The notes beneath the pieces are model-generated. The model did no database searches. It was not told where the DNA came from and saw nothing but the letters and a program-made list of their open reading frames with translations. 64,000 nucleotides of DNA from Ancylobacter dichloromethanicus (GTDB lineage Bacteria; Pseudomonadota; Alphaproteobacteria; Rhizobiales; Xanthobacteraceae), in NCBI RefSeq assembly GCF_018390645.1, contig NZ_JAHBGC010000049.1, positions 62,001-126,000 of the forward strand, read 5' to 3'. Numbering within the stretch: the stretch's first letter is position 1; every line of letters starts with the position of its first letter. Positions 25,254-34,437 of this stretch are shown here, in pieces. Position numbers and translations under genes: made by a program.

Positions 25254-26315
25254 TCACGCCGCGAGCAGGAACCGCGCTCCGTCCTGCGGGACGAGTTGAG
25301 ACCCCAGATCCGCAGTGAGGCTGGGGCTGCCGAGCCGTCGAAGGTCTTCGTTGAAATCGCCCAGCCTTGGCGACAGGGTCAGAACCTCGATTCCGAGCTG
25401 CCGCGCACGCCGGCTCAACCGCTCCATCCCGCTGCGTCCTGCGGGATCAGCATCGACGGCGACGTAGAGACGTCCCAGCGAAGGCGGGAGCTGGATCGCG
25501 GCAAGGTGGTTGGCCGACAGTCCAGCGATCATCGGCATCCTGGGCATGACCATGCGCAGCGACATCATGGTCTCGACGCCTTCGCCGGCCGCCATCACCG
25601 GAGTGGATTCGTCGGAGCGCATGCCGAAGCGAACGCCGTTGCCGAGCAGGTCCCCCATCGCCCGCCGAGGTGATGTCACTGGCGCTTTTTCGCCAATGTC
25701 GTGGGGATGAAGCCAAGAGCGATGCACGCCGGTGATGCGTCCGTGATCGTCGGTGACGGCTGCGATCAGCGCGGGAAACGTGCGTGTCGGTGCATCATCA
25801 TGGTCGCGATAGTAGCAGTGGGGATGGAAACGAACGGCCCGATCATCGACGATCGCTGAGGCGATGCCACGGTGCAGAAGGTACATGTCGGCCCACGTGC
25901 CGGCGATCGGGCGCGCCATGGCGAACAGACGCCGTGCCGCCTCTGACGTATTGCGCGGCTTCGACGAAGATCGTGATCCGGGAAGGGGAGGGAGCTCCGG
26001 CAGGGACAGGCTGAGGAAAGCCCGCGCTTCATCCTTGGCGTCACGGATGTCGGTGAGGCCACGGTTGAGTGCGATCAGATCCAGCAGGTCGCCATGCTCA
26101 CCGGTTGCGCCATCGGTCCACTTGCCGGCAGCACCCTTGCCGTAGTCGGGGCCGCTGAGCCTGACATAGAGGGATCGCCCCGGCGTGCCGAGCGTGTCGC
26201 CGACAAGCCAGTAGCGACCTTCCTTGTGACCGGCACGGAGATAATGCCGGCACACTGCTTCGGCGTGATGCGCGAGGCGGCGTGCCAGCTCGGAGGCCGA
26301 GTTGGCGGAGGACAT
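25254..26315 (-). CDS. Toprim-domain (DUF7146-like) primase-type protein
   Basis: 353 aa. The N-terminal part resembles the CHC2-less plasmid/phage primases (YWLVGDTLGTPGRSLYVRLSG, GDLLDLIALNRG). The C-terminal part has Toprim motifs: MAAGEGVETMMSLRM (acidic E) and LYVAVDADPAGRSGMERL (D-x-D), with a conserved SWLHP segment in between. Such proteins may act as primases or nick-processing enzymes on incoming plasmid DNA. GGAGG lies before the ATG, and the gene starts 15 bp after the strawberry-notch gene stop, so the two are an operon. Confidence 0.8.
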   Translation of the reverse strand: MSSANSASELARRLAHHAEAVCRHYLRAGHKEGRYWLVGDTLGTPGRSLYVRLSGPDYGKGAAGKWTDGATGEHGDLLDLIALNRGLTDIRDAKDEARAFLSLSLPELPPLPGSRSSSKPRNTSEAARRLFAMARPIAGTWADMYLLHRGIASAIVDDRAVRFHPHCYYRDHDDAPTRTFPALIAAVTDDHGRITGVHRSWLHPHDIGEKAPVTSPRRAMGDLLGNGVRFGMRSDESTPVMAAGEGVETMMSLRMVMPRMPMIAGLSANHLAAIQLPPSLGRLYVAVDADPAGRSGMERLSRRARQLGIEVLTLSPRLGDFNEDLRRLGSPSLTADLGSQLVPQDGARFLLAA

Positions 26316-26330
26316 CTTGACGGCCTCCGA

Positions 26331-29300
26331 TCAAGCGGCCGCGCGGTCGATGACCGTCGTGAGCGGGTGGCGATCCAGCAGCCGGCCAACGACATGGAAG
26401 CCCGACACGCCGACCGGGACGAAAAAGCGCAGCTTCCAGGCGATGATCTCGCTGAAAAGGCCCATCGCGCGGAGCCGGTCCCGCATGCCCTCGGTGAACC
26501 CGGTGAGTTCGATGCGATGATCATTCATCACGCGCACCCGGCGAAGCTGGAGCCCGTCGGCAAGTTGCAGGACCGCGCGGCCGGCCGAGACCGCCTCCCA
26601 TGCTTCCCCTGTGGTGAGCGTCGGTGCGCCGTCCTGGCCGAGATTGCGATAGAGCGTCGAGAGTGCCGCCGGGGAGATCAGCCGGCCGATGACGCGCTCG
26701 CCGTCATCGGTCTGCAGGCGGTAGACCTTGCAGGTCTCGTCGGGGATCCGCTTCCAGATCGGGAGCAGAAGGCCAGTGACCACATGAAACGTCGACGTCG
26801 TGAACTCCGGCAGGTCCGCGATCTCGGCAGACCAGGCCGCAACGAAGCTCTCGCGATCCGCATCCTCCCAATGCGTCTGCGACAGGGCGTCGAGGCCAAT
26901 CGCATGTCGCTCCGTCGGCCGCAGCAGGCGAACGCGGCGCTCCACCTCGCCGTCGTCGAGCATCAGGCTCGCAGCGGGAACCTGGACGGCGGCGCGGTTC
27001 GACTTGGCGTTGATCAGCAGCTTCGCATCACGCTCGGAAGCGCGCTGCAACGCCTCGTCGAGCGACATCGGCTCGTTGCGATCCTTCCGCGCGATCGTGA
27101 AGACGCGGGTTTCGGCGCCGGAGGCGCCATGGACGTAGACGGTGCGGCGCTTGGCGACGACCATGCTGTCGGCTCGCACGGTCTCGACGCCGGCGTCGTA
27201 GTGACCCGAGGCAATGGCCCCCTCGATCTTCGCCACCAGGATGGTCTCGAAGACATCGAAGAGCAGGTTCTGCATGTCGATGGTCAAGGCGAGCAGGCGG
27301 TTCAGGAACGTTGTGATTGCCGGCAACTCCTCCCGGATCGATCCATCACTATCGGTCAGCGAAAGGCCCGTGGCGCTCTCGAACTGCTGCAGCGAGCACC
27401 CGTCGATCTTGCCGGTGAAGAGGCGCAGATAGAATTGCCGCAGTGCCGCTTTCGCGTATGCCGATTCGAGATTGTCATCGGCGCGGAACAGGCCCTGGCC
27501 GCCGGTCTGGCGCTGGCCCTTGGTGATGGCGCCGAGCGTGTCGAGCCGGCGCGCGATCGTCGACAGAAAGCGCTTTTCCGCCTTTACGTTGGTTGCGACC
27601 GGACGGAAGAGGGGTGGCTGCGCCTGATTGGTGCGGTTCGTTCGCCCGAGACCTTGAATGGCTGTGTCCGCCTTCCACCCGGCCTCAAGGAGATAGTGGA
27701 CGCGCAGGCGCCGGTTCCGCGCCGAGAGTTCGGCGTGGTAGCTGCGGCCGGTGCCGCCCGCATCAGAGAAGACGAGGATGCGCTTGTCGTCGTCCATGAA
27801 CGCCTGCGTCTCGGCGAGGTTTGCGGAGCCCGGGCGATTCTCGACGGCGAGGCGATCGAGGCCATCCTTGCCGGCCTTGCGCACAATACGGCGGGACCGG
27901 CCGGTGACCTCTGCGACAGAATCCGTCCCGAAGCGCTGGATGATCTGATCAAGGGCGCTCTGGACAGGATCGAGCGCCGCGAGATTCTCGATCATCCTGT
28001 CGCGGCGCGCCACGGCCTCGCGGCATTGGACCGGATGGCCGTCCTCGAAGACTGGCCGCGACGACAGATTGCCCTCGCTGTCCGTGAAAGGCTGAAAAAG
28101 CTGCGTCGGAAAGGAATGCTGGAGATAATCCAGCACATATTCCCTTGGCGTCACATCGACCTGGATATCGCTCCAGTCCTCGGTCGGGATCTCCGCGAGG
28201 CGTCGCTCGAGCAGCGCCTCGCCGGTCGACACGATCTGAATAACCGCCGCGTGGCCAGCGGCGAGATCCTGATCGACGGCAGCGACCAGGCTCGGGGTTT
28301 TCATCGCGGTAATGAGGTGGCTAAAGAAACGCTGCTTCGAGCTTTCGAACGCCGACAGGGCCGCCGACATCGCCTGGCCGTTGAGCGTGCCCTTCGTCGA
28401 TCGGATGTTCGAGGCTTCCAACGCCGCGCGCAAATTGTTGTGGATGATCTGGAATGCGCCGGCATAAGCATCGTAGATGCGGATCTGATCGACGGTGAGT
28501 TGATGCTCGACGAGCTCATATTCGACACCCTCATAGGAGAGCGAGCGCGCCGCGTAGAGCCCGAGCGCCTTGAGGTCGCGCGCCAGCACCTCCATTGCGG
28601 CGACGCCACCATCGTCGATGGCGCTGACGAATTCTGCTCGATTGGCGAAGGGGAAGTCGGTGCCGCCCCACAGGCCGAGGCGCTGGGCGTAAGCGAGGTT
28701 CTCCACGGTCGTCGCGCCCGTCGCCGAGACGTAGAGGATGCGGGCGTTCGGCAGCGCATGCTGCAGCAGCAGTCCGGCCTTGCCCTGCTGCGAGGCCGCC
28801 TGGTCACCACGCTCGGTCTTGCCGCCGGCGGCGTTGGCCATGGCGTGGGCCTCGTCGAACACGATCACGCCATCGAAGTCCTTGCCGAGCCAGTCGACGA
28901 TCTGCTGGACGCGGCTGACCTTCCCTTCGCGCTCCTGCGATCGGATCGTCGCATAGGTCGTGAACAGGATGCCTTCGTCGAGACGGATCGCCGTTCCCTG
29001 GCGAAACCGCGACAGCGGTGTGACCAGTAGACGTTCCTGGCCGAGGGCCGACCAATCACGCTGGGCATCTTCGAGCAGCTTGTCGGATTTGGAGACCCAC
29101 ACGGCGCGCCGGCGGCCGCGCATCCAGTTGTCGAGCAGGATGCCGGCGACCTGGCGGCCCTTTCCGGCGCCGGTGCCGTCGCCGAGGAACCAGCCGCGCC
29201 TGAAACGAACCGCGTTCTCGGCATCTTCTGGCGCCGCCGCGACCACGTCATACGTCGCATTAACCGTCCAGGACCCTGCGAGATGATCCGCATGGGCCTC

Positions 29301-30701
29301 GCCGGCGTAGATCACGCTTTCCAATTGCGCGTCGGAGAGCAGGCCATCCGTGACGACTTTCGCCGGGACCCGCGGCCGATAGGCCGGCTTGGGCGGCGCG
29401 ACCGAGGCCATTGCCGCCGATTGCACCAGAAGGGTCGGATGCGGCATCGCGTCCGGAATCCGGATCGATTGCAGCGCGTAGCCCTCATAGATCGCGTCCG
29501 AGAGGTTGCCGCGCTCGGTCGGCGCCCAATCCACAGTCTCGTATGCGAGCTCGACGGGCGGCTCGGCAGGCGCCGGCAGCATGGTCGACCGAAGAGGACG
29601 CGACCCGGCCGATGGGATCTGGCGCGATGGCCTGACGATGGACGAGGAGGATGGGCGAGCCGCCGCCATCCCAATGGACGCGCGCTTCGGCAGCTGTTCG
29701 GCGATCCAGTCCAGCAGCATGCCGACGTCGGACGCGGTGCCGGGCGAGGCCGGCAACGCGCTCGCATCCTCGGCTGGCACCTTGTCTATGACCGTCAGTC
29801 GGGTCTCGATCGTCGTGCCGTGAGGCGCGTAGACGCGGCCGTCAATGGCTGCGGAGAACACGACACGCCCGCGTTCCTGGAGGCGGATGAAACCGTCGCG
29901 CCACCGGGCCGCGTCCGGCGCCATACTCGCTCCGGTGATCGCGACCAGCCTGCCGCCGTCCTGTAGCCTCGCGAAGGCCGACGAGAGATGCTGGAATGCC
30001 GCATCGCGCACCTTGCCGTCGACATGGGCGGCGACGGAGAAGGGCGGGTTCATCAGGACGACGGTGGGACTGCAACCCTCATCGAGACGATCATCGATCT
30101 GCGCCGCATCGTGGCGTGTGACAGCGACCGATGGAAAGAGCTTTGCGAGCAGATCCGCCCGCGTCTCAGCAAGCTCGTTGAGCGCCATGCTGACGCCTGG
30201 CTGCTCGACAAGAATGGCGAGAAGCCCGGTGCCGGCCGAGGGTTCGAGGACGATATCGCCGTCGGTGACGCCGGCAGCGACGGCAGCCACCATGCCAAGG
30301 TCGATCGGCGTCGAGAACTGCTGAAAGTTCTGGCTTTCCTCCGAGCGACGGGTCTGGGTCGGCAGCAACGCCGCGATGCGCGACAGCATCGCAAGAAGGG
30401 CCGTCGGTTTCGCCGCCTGCCGGCGCATGGACGGGCCATATTTGCGCAGGAACAGAACCTGCGCGGCCTCGCAGGCCTCATAGGCGTCGCGCCAGAGCCA
30501 GCCGCCGTCGGAATCCGAGCCGCCGGTGGCGGTTTCCATCGCGCTGCGAAGGATGGGACTGGTGATGCGGCGCCCGCGGGCGAGGTCTGGCAGAAGCAGC
30601 TCGGCAGCCGCAAGGAGTTGGGCTGCGTTCGACGGGGCGGGAGACGCGAGAGCGGAAGGCGCCGCGGCACACGCTGCCGTGGAGGTGTGAAGGCCATTCA
30701 T
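26331..30701 (-). CDS. Methyltransferase-helicase of the strawberry-notch/DarB type
   Basis: 1456 aa. A class I methyltransferase domain comes first: DIVLEPSAGTGLLAIL near 145-160 and the target-binding LMNPPF near 217. A superfamily 2 helicase follows: Walker A GDGTGAGKGRQVAG near 505-518, Walker B VIVFDEAHAM near 610-620, and motif VI GLGRTNRTNQ near 1015-1025. The remaining ~400 residues form the strawberry-notch C-terminal region. The same order occurs in phage P1 DarB, which protects injected DNA against type I restriction, so antirestriction is the best guess. Plasmid members of this family have not, to my knowledge, been tested. Confidence 0.85.
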   Translation of the reverse strand: MNGLHTSTAACAAAPSALASPAPSNAAQLLAAAELLLPDLARGRRITSPILRSAMETATGGSDSDGGWLWRDAYEACEAAQVLFLRKYGPSMRRQAAKPTALLAMLSRIAALLPTQTRRSEESQNFQQFSTPIDLGMVAAVAAGVTDGDIVLEPSAGTGLLAILVEQPGVSMALNELAETRADLLAKLFPSVAVTRHDAAQIDDRLDEGCSPTVVLMNPPFSVAAHVDGKVRDAAFQHLSSAFARLQDGGRLVAITGASMAPDAARWRDGFIRLQERGRVVFSAAIDGRVYAPHGTTIETRLTVIDKVPAEDASALPASPGTASDVGMLLDWIAEQLPKRASIGMAAARPSSSSIVRPSRQIPSAGSRPLRSTMLPAPAEPPVELAYETVDWAPTERGNLSDAIYEGYALQSIRIPDAMPHPTLLVQSAAMASVAPPKPAYRPRVPAKVVTDGLLSDAQLESVIYAGEAHADHLAGSWTVNATYDVVAAAPEDAENAVRFRRGWFLGDGTGAGKGRQVAGILLDNWMRGRRRAVWVSKSDKLLEDAQRDWSALGQERLLVTPLSRFRQGTAIRLDEGILFTTYATIRSQEREGKVSRVQQIVDWLGKDFDGVIVFDEAHAMANAAGGKTERGDQAASQQGKAGLLLQHALPNARILYVSATGATTVENLAYAQRLGLWGGTDFPFANRAEFVSAIDDGGVAAMEVLARDLKALGLYAARSLSYEGVEYELVEHQLTVDQIRIYDAYAGAFQIIHNNLRAALEASNIRSTKGTLNGQAMSAALSAFESSKQRFFSHLITAMKTPSLVAAVDQDLAAGHAAVIQIVSTGEALLERRLAEIPTEDWSDIQVDVTPREYVLDYLQHSFPTQLFQPFTDSEGNLSSRPVFEDGHPVQCREAVARRDRMIENLAALDPVQSALDQIIQRFGTDSVAEVTGRSRRIVRKAGKDGLDRLAVENRPGSANLAETQAFMDDDKRILVFSDAGGTGRSYHAELSARNRRLRVHYLLEAGWKADTAIQGLGRTNRTNQAQPPLFRPVATNVKAEKRFLSTIARRLDTLGAITKGQRQTGGQGLFRADDNLESAYAKAALRQFYLRLFTGKIDGCSLQQFESATGLSLTDSDGSIREELPAITTFLNRLLALTIDMQNLLFDVFETILVAKIEGAIASGHYDAGVETVRADSMVVAKRRTVYVHGASGAETRVFTIARKDRNEPMSLDEALQRASERDAKLLINAKSNRAAVQVPAASLMLDDGEVERRVRLLRPTERHAIGLDALSQTHWEDADRESFVAAWSAEIADLPEFTTSTFHVVTGLLLPIWKRIPDETCKVYRLQTDDGERVIGRLISPAALSTLYRNLGQDGAPTLTTGEAWEAVSAGRAVLQLADGLQLRRVRVMNDHRIELTGFTEGMRDRLRAMGLFSEIIAWKLRFFVPVGVSGFHVVGRLLDRHPLTTVIDRAAA

Positions 30702-30903
30702 GGGGGGCGATCCGGGAGAGCTGGGATGGGCAATCCGCCGGTCGCTCTCTCTCAGTCCCGGCCGGATCGCCCCTTTCCGGCCTCCCTCTCACTCTTGGGC
30801 TGAGCGCGGACCATGGCTCTGTCCACTCCCGGCTGCGGCTTCTCGGCGTCAGCGCTGATGGATGCTTGGCCGCCGCAATGGGCGGCGGCCAGTGTTCAGC
30901 GGC

Positions 30904-31101
30904 TCAGGAAACATCGAAGTCATCAGCCAGGCCGAGCTCTTTCAGCCTCGCGACATCTTCGAGACGGACAATTTCGAAGTCGTCGGATCGGTGGCTGAAC
31001 TCGCCGCGCCACACCTCTCCGAGCGTCGCCCACGCCCCATCCGGCCACACTGCGATATCGTCGGGATGGTACGGCGGCGTCAGTATGGTCGTCCTGCTCA
31101 T
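30904..31101 (-). CDS. Conserved small hypothetical protein (65 aa)
   Basis: MSRTTILTPPYHPDDIAVW then DGAWATLGEVWRGEFSHRSDDFEIVRLED and an acidic C-terminus. No domain recognised. It is supported as a gene by protein-like composition and by an upstream leader related to those of the DUF736 genes, with a degenerate hairpin 24 nt before the ATG. A perfect GGCCGCCGC/GCGGCGGCC hairpin lies 14 bp after its stop (30868-30890) but has no T-run. Confidence 0.6.
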   Translation of the reverse strand: MSRTTILTPPYHPDDIAVWPDGAWATLGEVWRGEFSHRSDDFEIVRLEDVARLKELGLADDFDVS

Positions 31102-31124
31102 GATCCAGTCTTTCTGAAATTGGT

Positions 31125-31138
31125 CGGGGTCATTCCCG
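31125..31138 (-). promoter_or_regulatory. Degenerate leader hairpin before the 65-aa gene
   Basis: CGGGGTCATTCCCG occupies the place held by GGGGACCATCCCC in the DUF736 leaders, 24 nt before the ATG. About 130 bp beyond it is recognisably related to the DUF736 leader, including a GGGGAACCCC block. Confidence 0.5.
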
Positions 31139-31381
31139 ATGACGCCATAGGAGAGGGCTGGACGGCGCGGTCACCGAGTAGACGAGGGGAACCCCTCGCG
31201 GGTTGACCGACACAGCCGGCGAGACCGCTACCAAGGTGGCAATGGAAGGGATGGCCACGGCTCATACGCGGGGCATGGGCAAGATGACCGCCAGGACAGA
31301 CGGTATGCCGGAACCGGAACTATGCCGGATCGCGCCGGAACAGCGGGGACGCCTCCATGGGTACGTGATGAATCGGCGGCG

Positions 31382-31681
31382 CTAGGCCGCCTGGCACCAC
31401 CAGGCGATGCGCTCCTCGCGCGTCGCGCTGGCGAGCCGCAGCAGGAGGTCGCCGTGGCACGCTGCCGGCGCGCAGAAGCAGACGAGATCGTGACCGCGAA
31501 GCTCGTCGAGAGCTCGAAGAAGATGATGCTGGTCATGCAGCCAGCGCTCATGTTTCGCGATGACGGTCGCACGATCGCCATCGGGACCAATCCTGAATGG
31601 ATTGCCCCACTTTGTCCCGCGGCCGATATAGATGGCGCCGTGCGGGACGCCGACCTTGTGCTTGTTGAGAACCTTGCACAT
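31382..31681 (-). CDS. DUF4326 domain protein
   Basis: 99 aa from ATG 31681. A GTG three codons upstream sits within the AGGAGGT ribosome-binding site and is rejected. It carries the DUF4326 signature IYIGRGTKWGNPFRI, followed by ELRGHDLVCFCAPAACHGDLLLRLA with clustered cysteines and histidine. Function is unknown. It is often found in phages and plasmids and may bind metal or a nucleotide. Confidence 0.85.
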   Translation of the reverse strand: MCKVLNKHKVGVPHGAIYIGRGTKWGNPFRIGPDGDRATVIAKHERWLHDQHHLLRALDELRGHDLVCFCAPAACHGDLLLRLASATREERIAWWCQAA

Positions 31682-31831
31682 CGCCGTCACCTCCTGATCC
31701 GCGCTGCAACGGCATGTCGGCGGGACGCAGCCAGGCTTTGCAAGTCACGCTCGACCTCATGGTCGGGGCGGAAACGGCGTGTCCGTTGACCCGCAAAGTG
31801 CGGCGTCCAGACAGGACCTGTTGCGGGCGCG

Positions 31832-32074
31832 TCAGGTCGACGGCGACGTCGCCGGCGGTTCGAGAGGCGGCAGATAGGCGTCGTAGGGGTCCGCATCGGC
31901 GAGATGACCAAAGGGGGTCATCGTGAAGTCGGCGCCGTCGCGACCGACGGCACAGATCACGTATCGCGGCGCACTGGTCACCGCGTCAGCACATTCCAGC
32001 AAAGCGAGGTTTCCGTCGCGGGCGGCCCGCAGGAGCGTCTGGAAGTTCGCGCGTGCATGGTCGGGTATAGCCAT
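31832..32074 (-). CDS. DUF6117-like small protein
   Basis: 80 aa: MAIPDHARANFQTLLRAARDGNLALLECADAVT, PRYVICAVGRDGADFTMTPFGHLA and DPYDAYLPP. This matches the pattern I associate with DUF6117, a plasmid-borne family of unknown function. A hairpin and AGGAG precede the start. Confidence 0.75.
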   Translation of the reverse strand: MAIPDHARANFQTLLRAARDGNLALLECADAVTSAPRYVICAVGRDGADFTMTPFGHLADADPYDAYLPPLEPPATSPST

Positions 32075-32095
32075 GGCAGGTCTCCTGAATCAAAA

Positions 32096-32115
32096 GCCCG
32101 GCACAGTGGCCGGGC
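32096..32115 (-). promoter_or_regulatory. Leader hairpin, 22 nt before the DUF6117-like gene
   Basis: Minus-strand GCCCGGC-cactgt-GCCGGGC followed by TTTTGATTC and then AGGAG. It resembles an intrinsic terminator placed directly before a ribosome-binding site. It could end transcription from the gene upstream or act as an attenuator. Confidence 0.55.
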
Positions 32116-32146
32116 GCAAACGGAGGCGTGAGCAGGGAAGGGGAGG

Positions 32147-32893
32147 TCAACCGGGCGCCTGATCGCGCCGCTCGGCGGCACGAATGGCCGCGACCGCCGC
32201 GCGAAACTCGGCGGCGCCTTGTTCTTCCGACAGATCGCTGCAAGCGACGACATCGAGACAGGCGGAGCGAATGTCGCTCTCGGTCACCGCGTCCGGGTTG
32301 ATCGAGGTGAGATCGGGGTCGGCCCCGATCGCCTCGGCAATCTGCTCCTTGACCGCGTGCTCGCGGACACGAAGAAGAACATGCGTGCCGGCATAGAGGG
32401 CATCATGCGCATCGTCTCCAAGGAAGTCCTCGACGATGTCGTTGGTGGATTTGCCACGGATGGCGTCAGCCGTGATGACGACGGCCATGCCACCGAAACC
32501 GTCCGGACGCATCCGGGTGCAGGTGAAGGCGGAGATGGCGGTGACATGGTCGAGCGTCGGCGAGCGCCGGACGATGTCCTGCAGGATGAATTCCCACGAC
32601 ATCCCGCTGAGGTCGATCTCGACATGGGTGTCGTCATCGGTGGGCGCCGCGATCCTTTCAGAGATATAGGCGTTCACGGTACTCTCGGTGTCGGCCGAGG
32701 CGGCGATCGCACGCCGAAGGTCTGGAACCGGGAGCTCGAAGCTGTCGCTCGGACCGATCTCGGCGAAGAGGTACAGACCGTCTCCGTCCGCCTCGGTGTC
32801 GAAGATGTGGCCGAGGATCAAGCGCTCGAGCGCCGTCATGTCGGCACTGGGGATGGTCGGTTGGATCACCGTGGGAGAGTGATAGTCAGCCAT
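32147..32893 (-). CDS. Uncharacterised plasmid protein (248 aa)
   Basis: Start ATG 32893, preceded by AGGAGC and a hairpin; an upstream in-frame start would read through the hairpin. The sequence is acidic, alpha/beta and without signal peptide or recognised motif. Its N-terminus MADYHSPTVIQPTIPSADMTALERLILGHIFDTE is typical of conserved hypothetical proteins of rhizobial plasmids. No function assigned. Confidence 0.7.
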   Translation of the reverse strand: MADYHSPTVIQPTIPSADMTALERLILGHIFDTEADGDGLYLFAEIGPSDSFELPVPDLRRAIAASADTESTVNAYISERIAAPTDDDTHVEIDLSGMSWEFILQDIVRRSPTLDHVTAISAFTCTRMRPDGFGGMAVVITADAIRGKSTNDIVEDFLGDDAHDALYAGTHVLLRVREHAVKEQIAEAIGADPDLTSINPDAVTESDIRSACLDVVACSDLSEEQGAAEFRAAVAAIRAAERRDQAPG

Positions 32894-32917
32894 TAGGTCT
32901 GCTCCTGAAATGAAAAG

Positions 32918-32935
32918 CCCGGCGCGAGGGCCGGG
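32918..32935 (-). promoter_or_regulatory. Leader hairpin, 25 nt before the 248-aa gene
   Basis: Minus-strand CCCGGC-cctcgc-GCCGGG followed by CTTTTCATTTC and AGGAG. Same design as the hairpin at 32096-32115. Confidence 0.55.
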
Positions 32936-33005
32936 AAGCGGAAAGGACGGACGACGTGTTCGCATCGGCGGATGCGACGGATCGCGATGGTGGACGACGA
33001 GCGCG

Positions 33006-33200
33006 TCACAGGCGGAATGTGCGGACGAGCTCCTGAGCGTTGCGGTGATGTTCGAGCATCACGCGATAGAACTGCTTGCGCTGGGCACGCTTGGCGGGAT
33101 CGTGCCGGGCTTGTCGCGCGAGCTTGCGAGACGCGGCGCGGACGACGGCTTGCCAGCTCGCATGAACGGTGATGTCGAGCCGAAGATACGTGCCGTACAT
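33006..33200 (-). CDS. Small basic hypothetical protein (64 aa)
   Basis: MYGTYLRLDITVHASWQAVVRAASRKLARQARHDPAKRAQRKQFYRVMLEHHRNAQELVRTF: basic and helical, possibly nucleic-acid-binding. It begins two bases after the stop of the DUF6915 gene, so it is translated from the same message. The family was not recognised. Confidence 0.65.
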   Translation of the reverse strand: MYGTYLRLDITVHASWQAVVRAASRKLARQARHDPAKRAQRKQFYRVMLEHHRNAQELVRTFRL

Positions 33201-33202
33201 GA

Positions 33203-33580
33203 TCAGGCCGCCTCCGTGCTCGCTGCCGCTAGGGCGGGATCGACCTGGAGTTCAAGGCGCTGCGCGCGCCCCATCCAGGGCTCCGGGCGGATGGTCCGAA
33301 CCCAATCGGCGAAGGACGGGATGAAGCCGAGATCCTCCTGAACGTGCTGTTCGCCGACCCAGCGGGTCGGGATCACACGGCCGGTCGAGAGCGTGATCGT
33401 GGTGCCGAAAATGGTCTCCGCCATGAAGATGCCCTCGGCGTGGTGCCGCAAGGCGCGGTGGCGAAAGTCCGCGGTGATCTGCTTCGATGCATCGAACCAG
33501 CTATGAATTGCGAGATAGTCCTCGACCGTTCCGCCCCATTTCTTCACCGAGGACAGGGCGTGGTGATAGGGATGTGCCAT
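33203..33580 (-). CDS. DUF6915-like protein
   Basis: 125 aa beginning MAHPYHHALSSVKKWGGTVEDYLAIHSWFDASK, with FRHRALRHHAEGIFMAETIFG and RVIPTRWVGEQHVQEDLGFIPSFADW. This matches the DUF6915 pattern as I recall it. Function is unknown. The long frame that continues upstream of this ATG belongs to a different, frameshifted gene and is not part of this protein. It starts 10 bp after the stop of that gene. Confidence 0.8.
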   Translation of the reverse strand: MAHPYHHALSSVKKWGGTVEDYLAIHSWFDASKQITADFRHRALRHHAEGIFMAETIFGTTITLSTGRVIPTRWVGEQHVQEDLGFIPSFADWVRTIRPEPWMGRAQRLELQVDPALAAASTEAA

Positions 33581-33590
33581 CGTCGCCTCC

Positions 33591-34369
33591 TCAGAACTCG
33601 TGGACGTAGTTTTCGGTGGCGCTGTAGCGCTCGTTGTAGTCGAGGCTGATCGACCGCTGTTCGACGTCGAATGTGAAATCGCCATAGGCGCCGTCGCCGT
33701 CCGGCCATCCGCCATGGGTCTGGCCGAGGAAGTCGTAGGCGAGTTCCTCGATGGCGGCCCGCAGCGACAGCAACTGCGTCCTGGCTTCCGGCTCAGGCGA
33801 GCACGTTCGCAAGCGGCGGCGGCGTCCTTGCGCTCGAGAAAGCGAAACGCCCGTGCAATCGACAGGGAAGCGCGTGTTCCCCATTCGGGGTCCCAGCCGC
33901 ACAGGTAGTCCTGTTCGCCGAAGCTGTTGATCACGCGGGCGACGACGAAACCGGTCGGCGGGATGTCGCCGATATCGGGGTCGCGGGCGCCGGCAAGGAT
34001 CGCTTCGCCCTTGGCGATCGCCGCATGGGCGCGCGGAATCCAGTAGGATCTTTCCTGCCCATCGAGATCGCGGTCCTGGGCGAGCAGTTTCAGCAGCCCG
34101 AGCAGGATCTCGAAATGATCGGCCTTGCGAGTGACGCCCTCGCCGAAGTGGCTCGGCACCGGCAACGCGACGCCATAATAGGCGGCGTCGACGCCGGGCC
34201 AGATGCCGGACACATAGGTCTCTCCGGCGCTCTCATAGTCGCGCTGCTCGCGCGACCAGTCGTCGTCCTCGATGGCCAGACGGCACGCCTGTGCGAGCGT
34301 CTCGGCCTCGTAAGTCTGATGCCGGAAAACCGGCAGGTGGTAGGTGGTCTCGATGGTGAAGGCGGGCAT
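33591..34369 (-). pseudogene. Frameshifted hypothetical plasmid gene
   Basis: From ATG 34369 the frame reads a convincing protein (MPAFTIETTYHLPVFRHQTY, then QDYLCGWDPEWGTRASLSIARAFRFLERKDAAAACE). It then turns into Arg/Ser/Pro-rich out-of-frame sequence near 33795-33815. From there another frame reads PEPEARTQLLSLRAAIEELAYDFLGQTHGGWPDGDGAYGDF to a stop at 33591. A single frameshift would join them into a ~260-aa protein. It is either a real mutation or a sequencing error in the GGCGGCGGCGTC-type run at 33810-33825. Function unknown. Confidence 0.65.
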
Positions 34370-34391
34370 CGTCGTGCTCTTGAAACGAAAG

Positions 34392-34415
34392 CAGCCCGGC
34401 ATCGCTGCCGGGCTG
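34392..34415 (-). promoter_or_regulatory. Leader hairpin, 23 nt before the frameshifted gene
   Basis: CAGCCCGGC-atcgct-GCCGGGCTG, a perfect 9-bp stem, followed in the minus direction by CTTTCGTTTC. Same class as the other leader hairpins in this block. Confidence 0.55.
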
Positions 34416-34437
34416 CCAGGTTGATGGGGATGGGACA

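Noticed and set aside
26094-29030. 978-codon open frame on the plus strand opposite the methyltransferase-helicase gene
   Set aside because: It is a GC-rich shadow: Arg/Ala/Gly/Asp-rich, with no domain and no ribosome-binding site, opposite a gene with clear motifs. The same applies to 35357-37720 (+) opposite the ParB-like gene and 49319-50641 (-) opposite virB4.
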